A program made the translations under genes and the position numbers. Of a stretch of DNA of 34,465 nucleotides, positions 1 to 8,862 are shown in pieces. Source of the stretch: an uncultured Pseudomonadota bacterium. GTDB taxonomy: Bacteria > Pseudomonadota > Gammaproteobacteria > Burkholderiales > SG8-41. A model generated the notes under the pieces. It saw nothing but the letters and a program-made list of their open reading frames with translations, ran no database searches and was not told where the DNA came from. Position 1 is the stretch's first letter. Each line of letters opens with the position of its first letter. The stretch covers positions 1 through 34,465 of the forward strand of contig CAMPGR010000026.1 in assembly GCA_946885605.1 (NCBI GenBank). Direction: 5' to 3'.

Positions 1-694
1 CCTTGTAGCGGTTGCGGAGATCCATCACCGGCTGCATGTTCACTTCGTTGAACGTCGTGAGAATCGCCGCGGTCGACTGAGACTGCACCAGGCGCTCGGC
101 GATCCGCGCACGAAGCCGGGACATCGGGACACGCTGCTCGGGCCGCTCACCCAGCACACCGAGATCGACCGTCGGGGCCGGTGGGCGCAGCGGCGTTGGC
201 GGCGCGGGTTGCGGCGCCCCCTCCGCTGCCTGGGCGGCGGGCGCTTCACCGCCCTTGATCGCCTGCAGCACGTCGGCCTTGGTGACGCGGCCGCCGCGCC
301 CGGTGCCGCTGATCGCCGCCATGTCGACATTCTTCTCTGCCGCGAGTTTCTGCGCCGCGGGCATTGCCGCGGCTGTCGCAGCGGCCTTCTCGGGCTGCGG
401 GGCGGCGCGCGCGGGTTGCGCAGCCTGCGCGGGCTGCGCGGCTGCAGCCGGCTTGGCTTCGGTGTCGATGCGCGCGATGACTTCGTTGCTCGTCACGGTG
501 CCGCCATCGCTCTTGACGATCTCCGCAAGCACGCCCGACTCGGGTGCCGGCGTCTCCAGCACCACCTTGTCGGTTTCGATGTCCACGAGATTCTCGTCGC
601 GCTTCACATAGTCGCCGGGCTTTTTGTGCCACGAGACGAGGGTCGCCTCGGCCACCGACTCGGAAAGCTGCGGCACCTTGACGTCAATCAGCAT
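1..694 (-). CDS. sucB: 2-oxoglutarate dehydrogenase E2 component (dihydrolipoyl succinyltransferase), 3' end cut off
   Basis: This is the E2 core of the 2-oxoglutarate dehydrogenase complex, which transfers the succinyl group from E1 to CoA in the cytoplasm. Reading from the ATG at 694, an N-terminal lipoyl domain begins MLIDVKVPQLSES and carries the lipoylated lysine (K43) in ETDKVVLETP. An Ala/Pro/Gln-rich linker follows, then a peripheral subunit-binding domain (PAAQKLAAEKN...GTGRGGRVTKADV). The start of the catalytic domain (VPMSRLRARIAERLV) is present before the window ends. The active-site region is outside the window. The gene lies 15 bases after sucA on the same strand, so the two are very probably co-transcribed; lpd would be expected next but cannot be seen. 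Confidence 0.95.
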   Translation of the reverse strand, partial: MLIDVKVPQLSESVAEATLVSWHKKPGDYVKRDENLVDIETDKVVLETPAPESGVLAEIVKSDGGTVTSNEVIARIDTEAKPAAAAQPAQAAQPARAAPQPEKAAATAAAMPAAQKLAAEKNVDMAAISGTGRGGRVTKADVLQAIKGGEAPAAQAAEGAPQPAPPTPLRPPAPTVDLGVLGERPEQRVPMSRLRARIAERLVQSQSTAAILTTFNEVNMQPVMDLRNRYK

Positions 695-709
695 CGTCTT
701 GTTCCGTTC

Positions 710-3598
710 CTAGTTTTCCTCGCCGGCCATCATCGGCCTCGGCTGCAGGGCCAGGATCCGCGGCCCGCTGCCCGCCGACATGGTGAGCGCCATATCCACG
801 AGCTCCTTCTGCTGCTGGTCGTGGAGCTGCTTGTATCCGGCCGCCGGCGAGGCGGAAGACTCGCGTCCCGCGTAGAAGAGCTTCTGGTGCGGCAGCAGAT
901 GGCGCAGAAGGTAGTGCTGGATGTGGCGCCATGCGCCCTGGTTGCGCGGCTCTTCCTGACACCACACGATCTCGGTCGCGTTCTTGTAGCGCTCGATCTG
1001 CGCCCGGAAGTCGTCGTGCGGGAACGGGTAGAGCTGCGCGATCCGCACGAGCGGGATATCCCTGATGTTGCGCTCGCGCCGCGCTGCGCGCAGGTCGTAG
1101 TACACCTTGCCGCTGCAGAAAATCACCCGCTGGACTTTCTCCGGATCGATCTCGGCGGCATCCCAGTCTTCGTTCACCGGCTTGAACTTGTCGTTGGCGA
1201 ACTCTTCGAGCGGCGACACCGACTCCTTGTGCCGCAGCAGGCTCTTGGGCGTGAAGATGATGAGCGGCTTGCGATACGGCCGGATCATCTGCCGCCGCAG
1301 CAGGTAATAGAACTGCACCGGCGTCGCCGGTATGCAGACCTGCATGTTGTAATCGGCGCAAAGCTGCAGATAGCGCTCGATGCGCGCGGACGAGTGTTCC
1401 GGCCCCTGCCCCTCGTAGCCGTGCGGCAGGAGCAGAGTGAGTCCGCAGAGCCGGCCCCACTTGACCTCGCCCGCCGCGATGAACTGGTCGATCACCACCT
1501 GCGCGCCGTTTGCAAAGTCGCCGAACTGCGCCTCCCAGACCACGAGCTCGTTCGGGCTCGAGGTGGCATAACCGTATTCGAACCCGACCACCCCTTCCTC
1601 GGAAAGCAGCGAATCGATGACGACGAAGTCACCCTGCTTGGGGCCGATGTTCTGCAGCGGGATGTACGTCCCCTGGTCCCAGCGCTCGCGGTTCTGGTCG
1701 TGCAGCACCGCATGGCGATGGAAGAACGTGCCGCGCCCGGTGTCCTGCCCGGAAAGGCGGATCGAATAGCCCTCGTTGAGCAGCGTGGCGTAGGCAAGGT
1801 GCTCGGCCATGCCCCAGTCGAGCGGCATCTTGCCCTGCGCCATCATCCTCCGGTCTTCGATGATCTTCTGGACGCGCGGATGCAGCTTGAAGTTGTCGGG
1901 TATGGTCGTGATGCGCTCGCCGAGCATCTTGAGCGTCTCGATCGGCAGCCGCGTGTCATCCTTCTCGTTCCACTTGGTGCCGATATACGGCTTCCAGTCC
2001 ACCTCGAAAGGTGGCTTGTACCTGGACAGGATCGTCTTGTTGGTGTGATAGCCGGAATCGAGCGCATTGCGGAAGGTGCTGATCATCTCCTCGGCTTCGG
2101 CTTCGGAGATCACGCCTTCCTTCACGAGCCGGTCGGCGTATTGCTTGCGCGTGGTGGGCAGCTTCTGGATCTTCTTGTACATGAGCGGCTGCGTCACCAT
2201 CGGCTCGTCCTGCTCGTTGTGGCCGAGGCGCCGGTAGCACACGAGGTCCACCACGACGTCGCGATGGAACTTCATGCGGTAGTCGAGCGCGATCTCCGTG
2301 GCGAGGCACACCGCTTCGGGGTCGTCGCCGTTCACGTGGAAGATCGGCACCTCCAGCATCTTCGCGACGTCGGTGCAGTAGAGCGTGGAGCGCGTATCGC
2401 GTGCGTCGGAGGTCGTAAAGCCGATCTGGTTGTTGACGACGATGTGCACCGTCCCGCCCGTGCCGTAACCGCGCGTCTGCGCGAGATTGAGCGTTTCCTG
2501 GATCACGCCCTGCCCCGCGAAGGACGCGTCGCCGTGGATCAGCACCGGCAGCACTTGGTCGCCTTTGAAGTCGCGGCGGCGGTGCTGGCGCGCGCGCACC
2601 GAGCCTTCCACCACGGGGTCGACGATCTCCAGGTGTGACGGATTGAACGCGAGTGTGACGTGCATCGGTCCGCCCGGGGTCATGATGTTGCTGGAGAAGC
2701 CCTGGTGGTACTTGACGTCCCCGGCGAGGAGATGCGCGTCGTGCTTGCCTTCGAACTCCGCGAAGAGGTCCTTGGGCATCTTGCCCATGATGTTGACCAG
2801 CACGTTGAGGCGCCCGCGGTGCGCCATGCCGATCACGAGCTCCTGCACACCGGCCTTGCCGGCGTCCTGCAGCAGGAGATCGAGCTGCGGGATGAGGGAT
2901 TCGTTGCCTTCGCCGGAGAAGCGCTTCTGCCCGACGTAGCGGGTGTGCAGGTAGCGCTCGAGCGTTTCCGCGGCGGTGAGGCGCTCGAGAATGTGCTTGC
3001 GCATCTCGGCATCGTAGCTCGGGCGCGAGCGGATGCCCTCCAGCCGCTCCTGCACCCAGCGCTTCTGCGCCATGTCGGTCATGTACATGTACTCGACGCC
3101 GATCGTGCCACAGTAGGTGTCTTTCAGGAACTGAAGGATGTCCTTCAGCTTCATTTCGCGCGGCCCGAAGAGCGTGCCGGTGTTGAACACGACCTCCATA
3201 TCGGATTCGGTGAGCCCGTAATAGGCCGGATCGAGCTCCGCGATGTAGGGCTTCTCCTGCCGTTCGAGCGGATCCACGTTTGCGTACCGGTAGCCCTGGA
3301 AACGGTAAGCCGAGATGAGCTGCAGCACGGCGAACTGCTTCTCGCCGAGCTGGCCCTGCGGGCCCGCCACGGCTTGAGCCGCGGAGCGCCGTTCGCGCGC
3401 GAGGCGCGCGAAGCGCTCCTGGATCTCCTGGTGCGAGACATCGCGCGGGCCGTCGTCGAGCCTCTGCAGCTCGTCGAAATAGCCGCGCCAGCGCGGCTCC
3501 ACCGACTGCGGATCCTTGAGGTACGCCTCGTAGAGCGCTTCGATGAAAGGCGCGTTGGCGCCGAAGAGATAGGAGTTACCGAGAAGCTGCTTCATCAT
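710..3598 (-). CDS. sucA: 2-oxoglutarate dehydrogenase E1 component (thiamine diphosphate dependent)
   Basis: E1 decarboxylates 2-oxoglutarate and reductively succinylates the E2 lipoyl group. The protein is about 962 residues, within the usual E1 range. The N-terminal E2-binding segment (MMKQLLGNSYLFGANAPF) is typical of the family. Residues near 257 (GMAHRGRLN), 356 (GDASFAGQG) and 389 (NNQIGFTT) form the active-site and thiamine diphosphate region, and the C-terminal transketolase-like part includes LLPHGYEGQGPEHSSAR. The reading frame is open up to an ATG at 3625, but that stretch overlaps a repeat arm. The family start is the MMKQ pair at 3598/3595, preceded by a GGATGGAT stretch; an ATG at 3610 is also possible. 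The gene follows gltA and precedes sucB in one operon. Confidence 0.96.
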   Translation of the reverse strand: MMKQLLGNSYLFGANAPFIEALYEAYLKDPQSVEPRWRGYFDELQRLDDGPRDVSHQEIQERFARLARERRSAAQAVAGPQGQLGEKQFAVLQLISAYRFQGYRYANVDPLERQEKPYIAELDPAYYGLTESDMEVVFNTGTLFGPREMKLKDILQFLKDTYCGTIGVEYMYMTDMAQKRWVQERLEGIRSRPSYDAEMRKHILERLTAAETLERYLHTRYVGQKRFSGEGNESLIPQLDLLLQDAGKAGVQELVIGMAHRGRLNVLVNIMGKMPKDLFAEFEGKHDAHLLAGDVKYHQGFSSNIMTPGGPMHVTLAFNPSHLEIVDPVVEGSVRARQHRRRDFKGDQVLPVLIHGDASFAGQGVIQETLNLAQTRGYGTGGTVHIVVNNQIGFTTSDARDTRSTLYCTDVAKMLEVPIFHVNGDDPEAVCLATEIALDYRMKFHRDVVVDLVCYRRLGHNEQDEPMVTQPLMYKKIQKLPTTRKQYADRLVKEGVISEAEAEEMISTFRNALDSGYHTNKTILSRYKPPFEVDWKPYIGTKWNEKDDTRLPIETLKMLGERITTIPDNFKLHPRVQKIIEDRRMMAQGKMPLDWGMAEHLAYATLLNEGYSIRLSGQDTGRGTFFHRHAVLHDQNRERWDQGTYIPLQNIGPKQGDFVVIDSLLSEEGVVGFEYGYATSSPNELVVWEAQFGDFANGAQVVIDQFIAAGEVKWGRLCGLTLLLPHGYEGQGPEHSSARIERYLQLCADYNMQVCIPATPVQFYYLLRRQMIRPYRKPLIIFTPKSLLRHKESVSPLEEFANDKFKPVNEDWDAAEIDPEKVQRVIFCSGKVYYDLRAARRERNIRDIPLVRIAQLYPFPHDDFRAQIERYKNATEIVWCQEEPRNQGAWRHIQHYLLRHLLPHQKLFYAGRESSASPAAGYKQLHDQQQKELVDMALTMSAGSGPRILALQPRPMMAGEEN

Positions 3599-3621
3599 CG
3601 GCGTATCCATCCAAAAGCAGA

Positions 3622-3704
3622 ACACAATGGACGCAAAGGTCGCGAAGGAAAATCAGAGCACAACAACAACATTCTCAATGGCAAAACCTTTGCGTCCTTT
3701 GTGT
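3622..3704. repeat. Inverted repeat of the CGCAAAGGACG type between gltA and sucA
   Basis: The arms 3622-3639 (ACACAATGGACGCAAAGG) and 3687-3704 (CCTTTGCGTCCTTTGTGT) pair at 17 of 18 positions, with a 47-base loop. The loop contains a second GCGAAGG motif and a CAACAACAAC run. The element fills most of the 126-base gltA-sucA spacer. It resembles the longer element between prpC and prpD (11206-11334), which contains a closely similar CGCAAAGGACGCGAAGG string. It could be a mobile-type intergenic repeat or an mRNA processing or attenuation structure; the function is unknown. Confidence 0.75.
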
Positions 3705-3724
3705 GCTTCGCATAAACGCTTCAA

Positions 3725-5023
3725 CTACTTGCGCTTCTCCATCGGCACGAATTCCCGCCGTGCCGGCCCGATATAGAGCTGCCGCGGGCGCCCGATCTTC
3801 TGGTCGGGGTCGCTGATCAGTTCGTTCCACTGCGCGATCCAGCCCACCGTGCGAGCGAGTGCGAAGATCGCCGTGAACATGCTGACCGGGATGCCGAGGG
3901 CCTTGTACACGATGCCCGAATAGAAATCGACGTTCGGATAGAGCTTGCGCTTGATGAAGTACTCGTCCTCGAGTGCAACCTTCTCCAGCGCCATCGCGAG
4001 CTTGAAGAGCTTGTCGTCCTTGAGATCGAGCTCTTCCAGCACCTCGTGGCACGTCTTCTGGATGATCTTCGCGCGCGGATCGTAGTTCTTGTACACGCGG
4101 TGGCCGAAGCCCATCAGCATCGCGTGGTCTTCCTTGTCCTTGACCCGCTTGATGAAGGCCGGGATGTTCTTCGCGTCCCCGATCTCGCCGAGCATCTTGA
4201 GCACCGCCTCGTTCGCGCCGCCGTGAGCCGGGCCCCACAGGCTCGCAATCCCGGCCGCGATGCAGGCGAACGGGTTGGCGCCGGTCGAGCCCGCGAGCCG
4301 CACGGTGGAGGTGGAAGCGTTCTGCTCGTGGTCCGCGTGCAGGATCAGGATGCGCTCCATCGCGCGCGTGAGTATCGGGTTCGGCTTCCATTCCTCGCAC
4401 GGCGTCCCGAACATCATGTAAAGAAAATTTTCCACGTAGGACAGATTGTTCCGCGGGTACATGAACGGCTGGCCCACGCTGTACTTGTAGGTCATCGCGG
4501 TGATCGTCGGCAGCTTGGCGATCAGGCGGAACGCCGAAATCTCGCGGCTGCGCGCATCGTAAATGTCGATCGAGTCGTGATAGAAGGCGGAGAGCGCGCC
4601 TACCACACCGCAGAGCACCGCCATCGGATGCGCGTCGCGGCGAAAGCCCTGATACAGACGAGAAAGCTGCTCGTGCACCATCGTGTGGTGGGTGACGATG
4701 TCGTCGAACTGGGCTTTCTGCTGGCGGTTCGGCAGTTCGCCGTTCAGGATGAGGTACGCGACCTCCAGAAAATCGCAGTGCTCCGCGAGCTGTTCGATGG
4801 GGTAGCCACGGTACATGAGGATGCCCTGATCACCGTCGATGTAGGTGATGGCCGAGCGGCAGCTCGCGGTGGACATGAATCCCGGGTCGTAGGTGAACAT
4901 CCCGGTCTTCGCGTACAGGGAGCGAACGTCAATCACTTCGGGCCCGACCGTGCCGCTCAGCACGGGGAAATCCGCCGACGGCTTCCCGTCGCTGAAGGAA
5001 AGGGTGGCCAGCTTTTCGGTCAT
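3725..5023 (-). CDS. gltA: Citrate synthase, type I
   Basis: Citrate synthase condenses acetyl-CoA and oxaloacetate to citrate, the entry step of the TCA cycle. At 432 residues it matches the large proteobacterial (hexameric, typically NADH-sensitive) type. The N-terminal small beta domain (about residues 1-45) typical of this type is present. The catalytic triad is visible: H267 in [11 protein letters not shown]308 in [15 protein letters not shown] and D366 in [16 protein letters not shown]. The ATG at 5023 has a GGAG ribosome binding site 6-7 bases upstream. It lies between sdhE and sucA on the same strand. A second citrate-synthase-family gene (prpC) is on the opposite arm, but this one carries the standard GltA features. 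Confidence 0.97.
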   Translation of the reverse strand: MTEKLATLSFSDGKPSADFPVLSGTVGPEVIDVRSLYAKTGMFTYDPGFMSTASCRSAITYIDGDQGILMYRGYPIEQLAEHCDFLEVAYLILNGELPNRQQKAQFDDIVTHHTMVHEQLSRLYQGFRRDAHPMAVLCGVVGALSAFYHDSIDIYDARSREISAFRLIAKLPTITAMTYKYSVGQPFMYPRNNLSYVENFLYMMFGTPCEEWKPNPILTRAMERILILHADHEQNASTSTVRLAGSTGANPFACIAAGIASLWGPAHGGANEAVLKMLGEIGDAKNIPAFIKRVKDKEDHAMLMGFGHRVYKNYDPRAKIIQKTCHEVLEELDLKDDKLFKLAMALEKVALEDEYFIKRKLYPNVDFYSGIVYKALGIPVSMFTAIFALARTVGWIAQWNELISDPDQKIGRPRQLYIGPARREFVPMEKRK

Positions 5024-5036
5024 AGCAGTCTCCGGT

Positions 5037-5062
5037 TCTTGCTACACAATCTTGCTACACAA
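5037..5062. repeat. Perfect 13-base tandem duplication in the sdhE-gltA spacer
   Basis: TCTTGCTACACAA occurs twice without a gap (5037-5049 and 5050-5062). It makes up most of the 46-base spacer upstream of the gltA start and leaves the gltA ribosome binding site intact. It is probably a replication-slippage duplication. Confidence 0.9.
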
Positions 5063-5069
5063 CATTGCT

Positions 5070-5321
5070 TCAGATACTCATCGGCGCCGCACAGCTTTCG
5101 CGCAGCCGCTCCACTATCGCCCCGAATTTCGGCTCGGGCTCCGCTCTTCCCATCACCAGATCGACGAGATCGTTGTCCGGCTGGTCGAGCAGCGCCTTGA
5201 AGAGCTCCACTTCGCGCGCATCGAGCCGGTCGAAATGCCGCTCGAGAAACGCCGCCAGCACGAGGTCGAGCTCGAGCAGCCCGCGCCGGCAGTGCCAGCG
5301 TATGCGGTCCCTCTCGCTCAT
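5070..5321 (-). CDS. sdhE: FAD assembly factor SdhE (succinate dehydrogenase flavinylation)
   Basis: This small cytoplasmic protein of 83 residues belongs to the SdhE/Sdh5 family, which promotes covalent attachment of FAD to SdhA. The signature RRGLLELD near residues 12-19 corresponds to the conserved RGxxE motif. The following helices (LAAFLERHFDRL, EVELFKALLDQPDNDL) have the family spacing; the acidic stretch DNDLVDLVMGRAEP is also typical. It lies directly after sdhB (40-base gap) and before gltA, a common betaproteobacterial arrangement that fits the assembly role. Confidence 0.93.
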   Translation of the reverse strand: MSERDRIRWHCRRGLLELDLVLAAFLERHFDRLDAREVELFKALLDQPDNDLVDLVMGRAEPEPKFGAIVERLRESCAAPMSI

Positions 5322-5361
5322 GCCCGACGCCTCGGCGCGCGCCGACCTTGATGGTTCCTGC

Positions 5362-6057
5362 TCATACCAGGCGTTTCACAAGCAAGCTCTTGATCTTGCC
5401 GATAGCCCGCGTCGGATTAAGACCCTTCGGGCACACATCGACACAGTTCATGATGGAGTGGCAGCGGAAGAGACGGTACGGGTCCTCGAGATCGTCGAGC
5501 CGCGCATTGGTCGCCTCGTCGCGCGTATCGGCGATGAAGCGGTACGCCTGCAGGAGTCCGGCGGGCCCCACGAACTTGTCCGGGTTCCACCAGAACGACG
5601 GGCAGGCGGTCGAGCAGCACGCGCACAGGATGCACTCGTAAAGGCCGTTCAGCTCGTCGCGGTCTTCGGGCGACTGGAGGCGCTCCTTCTCCGGCGGCTG
5701 GCTCTCGTTGACGAGATACGGCCGCACGGAATGATACTGCTTGAAGAACTGCGACATGTCCACGACGAGATCGCGGATCACCGGCAACCCGGGGAGCGGC
5801 CGGATCACGACGGGCTCTTTCAGCTCGATCAACCGGGTAATGCACGCGAGCCCGTTCTTGCCGTTGATGTTCATCGCGTCCGACCCGCACACGCCCTCGC
5901 GGCAGCTGCGGCGGAACGCGAAGGTGTCGTCCTGCGCCTTGATGCGCACCAGCGCATCGAGCAGCATGCGGTCGGTCGGCTCGAGCGCGATGTCGTACTC
6001 GCGCATGTAGGGGTTCGCGTCAGTGTCCGGGTTGTAGCGGTAAATCGAAAAACGCAT
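5362..6057 (-). CDS. sdhB: Succinate dehydrogenase iron-sulfur subunit
   Basis: SdhB passes electrons from the flavin of SdhA to quinone through three iron-sulfur clusters on the cytoplasmic face of the inner membrane. The 231-residue length matches the family. The [2Fe-2S] ferredoxin domain has CREGVCGSDAM and a downstream cysteine in NGLAC. The C-terminal domain has CILCACCSTACPS and CHSIMNCVDVCPKGLNP, which supply the [4Fe-4S] and [3Fe-4S] ligands. The gene begins 16 bases after sdhA and is followed by sdhE. Confidence 0.97.
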   Translation of the reverse strand: MRFSIYRYNPDTDANPYMREYDIALEPTDRMLLDALVRIKAQDDTFAFRRSCREGVCGSDAMNINGKNGLACITRLIELKEPVVIRPLPGLPVIRDLVVDMSQFFKQYHSVRPYLVNESQPPEKERLQSPEDRDELNGLYECILCACCSTACPSFWWNPDKFVGPAGLLQAYRFIADTRDEATNARLDDLEDPYRLFRCHSIMNCVDVCPKGLNPTRAIGKIKSLLVKRLV

Positions 6058-6073
6058 CTCGTCGGTGCTCCGT

Positions 6074-7831
6074 CTAGTAAACGCGCGTCTTCGGCTCGAA
6101 GGGCTCGACCGTGAGGGGCTTCGACTTGACCGGCTTGTATTCGAGCCGGTTGCCCTCCCTGTACCACAGCGTGTGCTTCATCCAGTTCGCGTCGTCGCGC
6201 TTGGGGTAGTCGCTGCGGTCGTGCGCGCCGCGGGACTCCTTGCGCGCCTCCGCCGAGATCATGGTGGCGAGTGCGACCTCGATCAGATTGTCGAGTTCCA
6301 GCGCTTCCACCCGCGCGGTGTTGAACACTTTGCTCCTGTCGCTGATGCCGGTGCGCTTCACGCGCTCGGCCACGGCGAGGATCTTCTGCACGCCTTCGGC
6401 AAGACTGTCCGGGAAGCGGAAGACGCCGCAATGGGCCTGCATGACCCGTCGCATTTCGGCGCCCACCTCGGAGACGCTTTCCGCGCCGTTCTGCGATTCG
6501 AGCCGCGCGATGCGGGCGAGCGGCAGGTCGGCTGCATCCGCGGGCAGCGGCTTGTGCGCCCTGCTGTCGAGATCCGCGATGACCCCGCGACCGGCGGAAC
6601 GACCGAAGACGAGAAGATCGAGCAGTGAATTGCAGCCCAGCCGGTTGGCGCCGTGCACCGACACGCACGCGCATTCGCCGGCCGCATAAAGGCCTCTCAC
6701 GACCTGCTCGCCTCGTCCGTCCGGCACCACCACCTGCCCGTGATAGTTCGTCGGGATGCCGCCCATCATGTAATGCACCGTCGGCACCACCGGTATGGGG
6801 TCCTTCACGGGATCGACGTTGGCGAACTTGATGGCGATGTCGCGGATGCCGGGGAGGCGCTTCTGGATCACTTCCGCGCCGAGATGGTCGAGCTTGAGCA
6901 GGATGTGGTCGGCCTCCTTGCCCGCGCCGCGGCCTTCCTTGATCTCTGTCGCCATCGCGCGCGAGACCACGTCGCGACTCGCGAGATCCTTCGCCGTCGG
7001 CGCGTAGCGCTCCATGAAGCGCTCGCCGTTCCTGTTGAGGAGGAACCCGCCTTCGCCGCGAACGCCTTCGGTGATGAGGACGCCCGCCCCGTACACGCCG
7101 GTCGGATGAAACTGGAAGAACTCCATGTCCTCGAGCGGCAGTCCCGCGCGCGCCACCATGCCGAGCCCGTCACCGGTATTGATGAAAGCATTGGTGCTCG
7201 AGGCATAGATGCGCCCTGCCCCGCCGGTCGCGAGCAGCGTCGCATGCGCCTGCAGGATCATCACCTCACCGGTCTCGATCTCCATCGCGACGACGCCGAG
7301 CACGTCGCCCTCGGCATCTCGCACGAGATCGAGCGCCATCCACTCGACGAAGAACTGCGTGTGCGCTCGCAGGTTGCGCTGGTAGAGCGTGTGCAGCATC
7401 GCGTGACCGGTGCGGTCCGCCGCGGCACAGGCGCGCTCCACGGGATTGCGCCCGTAGTGCTGCATGTGGCCGCCAAAGGGACGCTGATAGATCCGTCCAT
7501 CCCCCGTGCGGTCGAAAGGCATGCCGAAGTGCTCGAGCTCGTACACCACTTCGGGCGCGGCGCGGCACATGAACTCGATCGCGTCCTGGTCGCCCAGGTA
7601 ATCGGCGCCCTTGACCGTGTCATACATGTGCCAGTGCCAGTTGTCCTCGCTCACGTTGCCGAGGGAGGCGGCGACGCCGCCCTGCGCCGCCACCGTATGC
7701 GAGCGCGTCGGAAACACCTTCGAGAGCACAGCCACGCGCAGGCCCGCTTCCGCAAGCTCGAGCGCGGCACGCATGCCCGCACCGCCGGCGCCGACCACCA
7801 CCGCGTCAAAAACCCTGCGTGCAACAGTCAT
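6074..7831 (-). CDS. sdhA: Succinate dehydrogenase flavoprotein subunit
   Basis: SdhA oxidises succinate to fumarate using covalently bound FAD. It has 585 residues, close to the usual 588. The N-terminal dinucleotide-binding motif is VVVGAGGAGMRAALELAEAG. The FAD-linking histidine is H45 in FPTRSHTVAAQGG. Substrate-site motifs FFQFHPTGVYGAGVL and VHGANRLGCNSLLDLLVFGR are intact, and the C terminus has the DRSDYPKRDDANWMKHTL segment. Its stop is 16 bases from sdhB, and its start is 3 bases after the sdhD stop. Confidence 0.98.
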   Translation of the reverse strand: MTVARRVFDAVVVGAGGAGMRAALELAEAGLRVAVLSKVFPTRSHTVAAQGGVAASLGNVSEDNWHWHMYDTVKGADYLGDQDAIEFMCRAAPEVVYELEHFGMPFDRTGDGRIYQRPFGGHMQHYGRNPVERACAAADRTGHAMLHTLYQRNLRAHTQFFVEWMALDLVRDAEGDVLGVVAMEIETGEVMILQAHATLLATGGAGRIYASSTNAFINTGDGLGMVARAGLPLEDMEFFQFHPTGVYGAGVLITEGVRGEGGFLLNRNGERFMERYAPTAKDLASRDVVSRAMATEIKEGRGAGKEADHILLKLDHLGAEVIQKRLPGIRDIAIKFANVDPVKDPIPVVPTVHYMMGGIPTNYHGQVVVPDGRGEQVVRGLYAAGECACVSVHGANRLGCNSLLDLLVFGRSAGRGVIADLDSRAHKPLPADAADLPLARIARLESQNGAESVSEVGAEMRRVMQAHCGVFRFPDSLAEGVQKILAVAERVKRTGISDRSKVFNTARVEALELDNLIEVALATMISAEARKESRGAHDRSDYPKRDDANWMKHTLWYREGNRLEYKPVKSKPLTVEPFEPKTRVY

Positions 7832-7834
7832 CGC

Positions 7835-8182
7835 CTACAGCCCCCACAGTATCTGCACCGTCCAGACACCGTACCAGACGAGCGCGAGGATCACCGCCAC
7901 GTAGAGCGCGAGGCGCAGACCCGTGGGCTTGATGTAATCCATGAAGATGCTCCGCATCCCGAGCCAGGCGTGATAGAGCAGGCTCAACATGAACAGGAGC
8001 GTTGCGTGGCGCATCCAGGGCGCCGTCCACAACGCCTGCCAGCTGGCATGGTCGAGCCGCGGGAGGCCCAGCAGCGCTATGACGAAGAGCAGCGTGTAAA
8101 CCGTCATCACGATCGCGGTTACGCGCTGCGCCAGCCAGTCGCGTGTGCCGTAGTGCGCGCCGACGACTTCGCGTCTCACCAT
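7835..8182 (-). CDS. sdhD: Succinate dehydrogenase membrane anchor subunit
   Basis: SdhD is one of two membrane anchors that hold heme b and form the quinone site. The product is 115 residues with three predicted membrane helices. The motif HAWLGMRSIFMDYIKP matches the SdhD signature (HAWxGM...DYhKP) and contains the expected heme-ligand histidine. The ATG at 8182 is chosen because it gives the family N terminus (MVRREVVGAHYGTRDWLAQR); the frame stays open upstream to 8737 but that part shadows sdhC. The start overlaps the sdhC stop by 7 bases, suggesting translational coupling. Confidence 0.93.
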   Translation of the reverse strand: MVRREVVGAHYGTRDWLAQRVTAIVMTVYTLLFVIALLGLPRLDHASWQALWTAPWMRHATLLFMLSLLYHAWLGMRSIFMDYIKPTGLRLALYVAVILALVWYGVWTVQILWGL

Positions 8183-8550
8183 AGCGCCACCCCGATCAGG
8201 AGCGTGAGCCCGATGCTCACCACGAACACCGCGGCGCTGCTCGCTCGCGCGGCCCTGAGCTCGGTCCCGATGTGAACGTCCAGCACGAGATGGCGGAAGC
8301 CCGCGCACAGGTGATGCAGATAGGCCCACAGCAGGCCCAGAAGAACGAGCTTGACGACCGGGGTTGCCACCACGGCGCTGAAGCGCGCGAACGACTCCTG
8401 AGTCGCGAGGCTCTGCTGCCACAGCCACAGCAGCAGCGGAAGGAACAGAAACAGCAGCGCGCCGCTCACTCGATGCAGGATCGAGACCCACCCTGGCAGC
8501 GGCAACCGTATACGGAACAAATCGAGGTATTTTGGTCTGGGCTTGGCCAT
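8176..8550 (-). CDS. sdhC: Succinate dehydrogenase cytochrome b556 subunit
   Basis: SdhC is the second membrane anchor of complex II, with 124 residues and three predicted membrane helices. The N terminus (RPKYLDLFRIRLPLPGWVSILHRVSG) contains the SILHRVSG signature of the family. The motif HHLCAGFRHLVLD carries the heme b ligand histidine. The ATG at 8550 fits the family; the open frame upstream to 8715 lies in the promoter region. It is the first gene of the sdhCDAB-sdhE-gltA-sucAB operon and is transcribed away from mdh. Confidence 0.94.
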   Translation of the reverse strand: MAKPRPKYLDLFRIRLPLPGWVSILHRVSGALLFLFLPLLLWLWQQSLATQESFARFSAVVATPVVKLVLLGLLWAYLHHLCAGFRHLVLDVHIGTELRAARASSAAVFVVSIGLTLLIGVALW

Positions 8551-8645
8551 CTGATGAATTTTCTTGTTGGCTACACGAAACCGCGGGAATGCCGCTCGAG
8601 CGAACTTGCAGGAGGCGTGCGTTCCTCGTACGGAATGCACTCGTA

Positions 8646-8654
8646 ATCTTATCA
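8646..8654 (-). promoter_or_regulatory. Candidate extended -10 promoter for the sdhC operon
   Basis: On the minus strand the sequence TGATAAGAT forms a TGn-type extended -10 element, with 4 of 6 matches to TATAAT. There is no good -35 hexamer at 17 bases (TTCTGC). A start about 7 bases downstream would leave a leader of about 90 bases before sdhC. The leader contains an imperfect inverted repeat (GCGTTCC/GGAATGC, 8618-8637 on the plus strand). This is a sequence-match prediction only. Confidence 0.35.
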
Positions 8655-8730
8655 GCTTTCGCTGCGTCGCAGAAGCTTCGAGCGCCGCCCACAGCCCTGG
8701 CGCGGCTGCATGCAAACCGGCCGCCCATCC

Positions 8731-8760
8731 TTGTCATGAAAAGGCGAGGTTCGCTATCAT
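8731..8760 (+). promoter_or_regulatory. Predicted sigma-70 promoter for mdh
   Basis: TTGTCA (8731-8736) and TATCAT (8755-8760) each match the consensus hexamers at 5 of 6 positions and are separated by 18 bases. Transcription would begin about 100 bases before the mdh start. The rest of the 312-base sdhC-mdh divergent spacer holds the sdhC promoter candidate and no credible gene. The GntR-type regulator gene that often sits here in Burkholderiales is absent. Confidence 0.6.
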
Positions 8761-8862
8761 CCGCGCTACACGGTCATGCGCGTTGTCCCGGCTGCTCACG
8801 CCGCTTTACGCCTCCTTGCCGCTCGACAGAAAACGCTTTCCACACTTCAGGAGCCCTAGTCC

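Noticed and set aside
209..2638. Very long open frame (809 codons) on the plus strand opposite sucB/sucA
   Set aside because: It is antisense to clearly recognisable E2/E1 genes. In GC-rich DNA, strong third-position bias opens the opposite frame. The translation is rich in Arg, His and Leu with no family motifs.
6653..8275. 540-codon plus-strand frame opposite sdhA/sdhD
   Set aside because: Same shadow effect; low-complexity His/Arg-rich translation and the opposing genes have full functional motifs.
8183..8737. 300-residue version of sdhD
   Set aside because: The extra 185 residues are the out-of-frame shadow of sdhC and its promoter region; SdhD proteins are about 115 residues.
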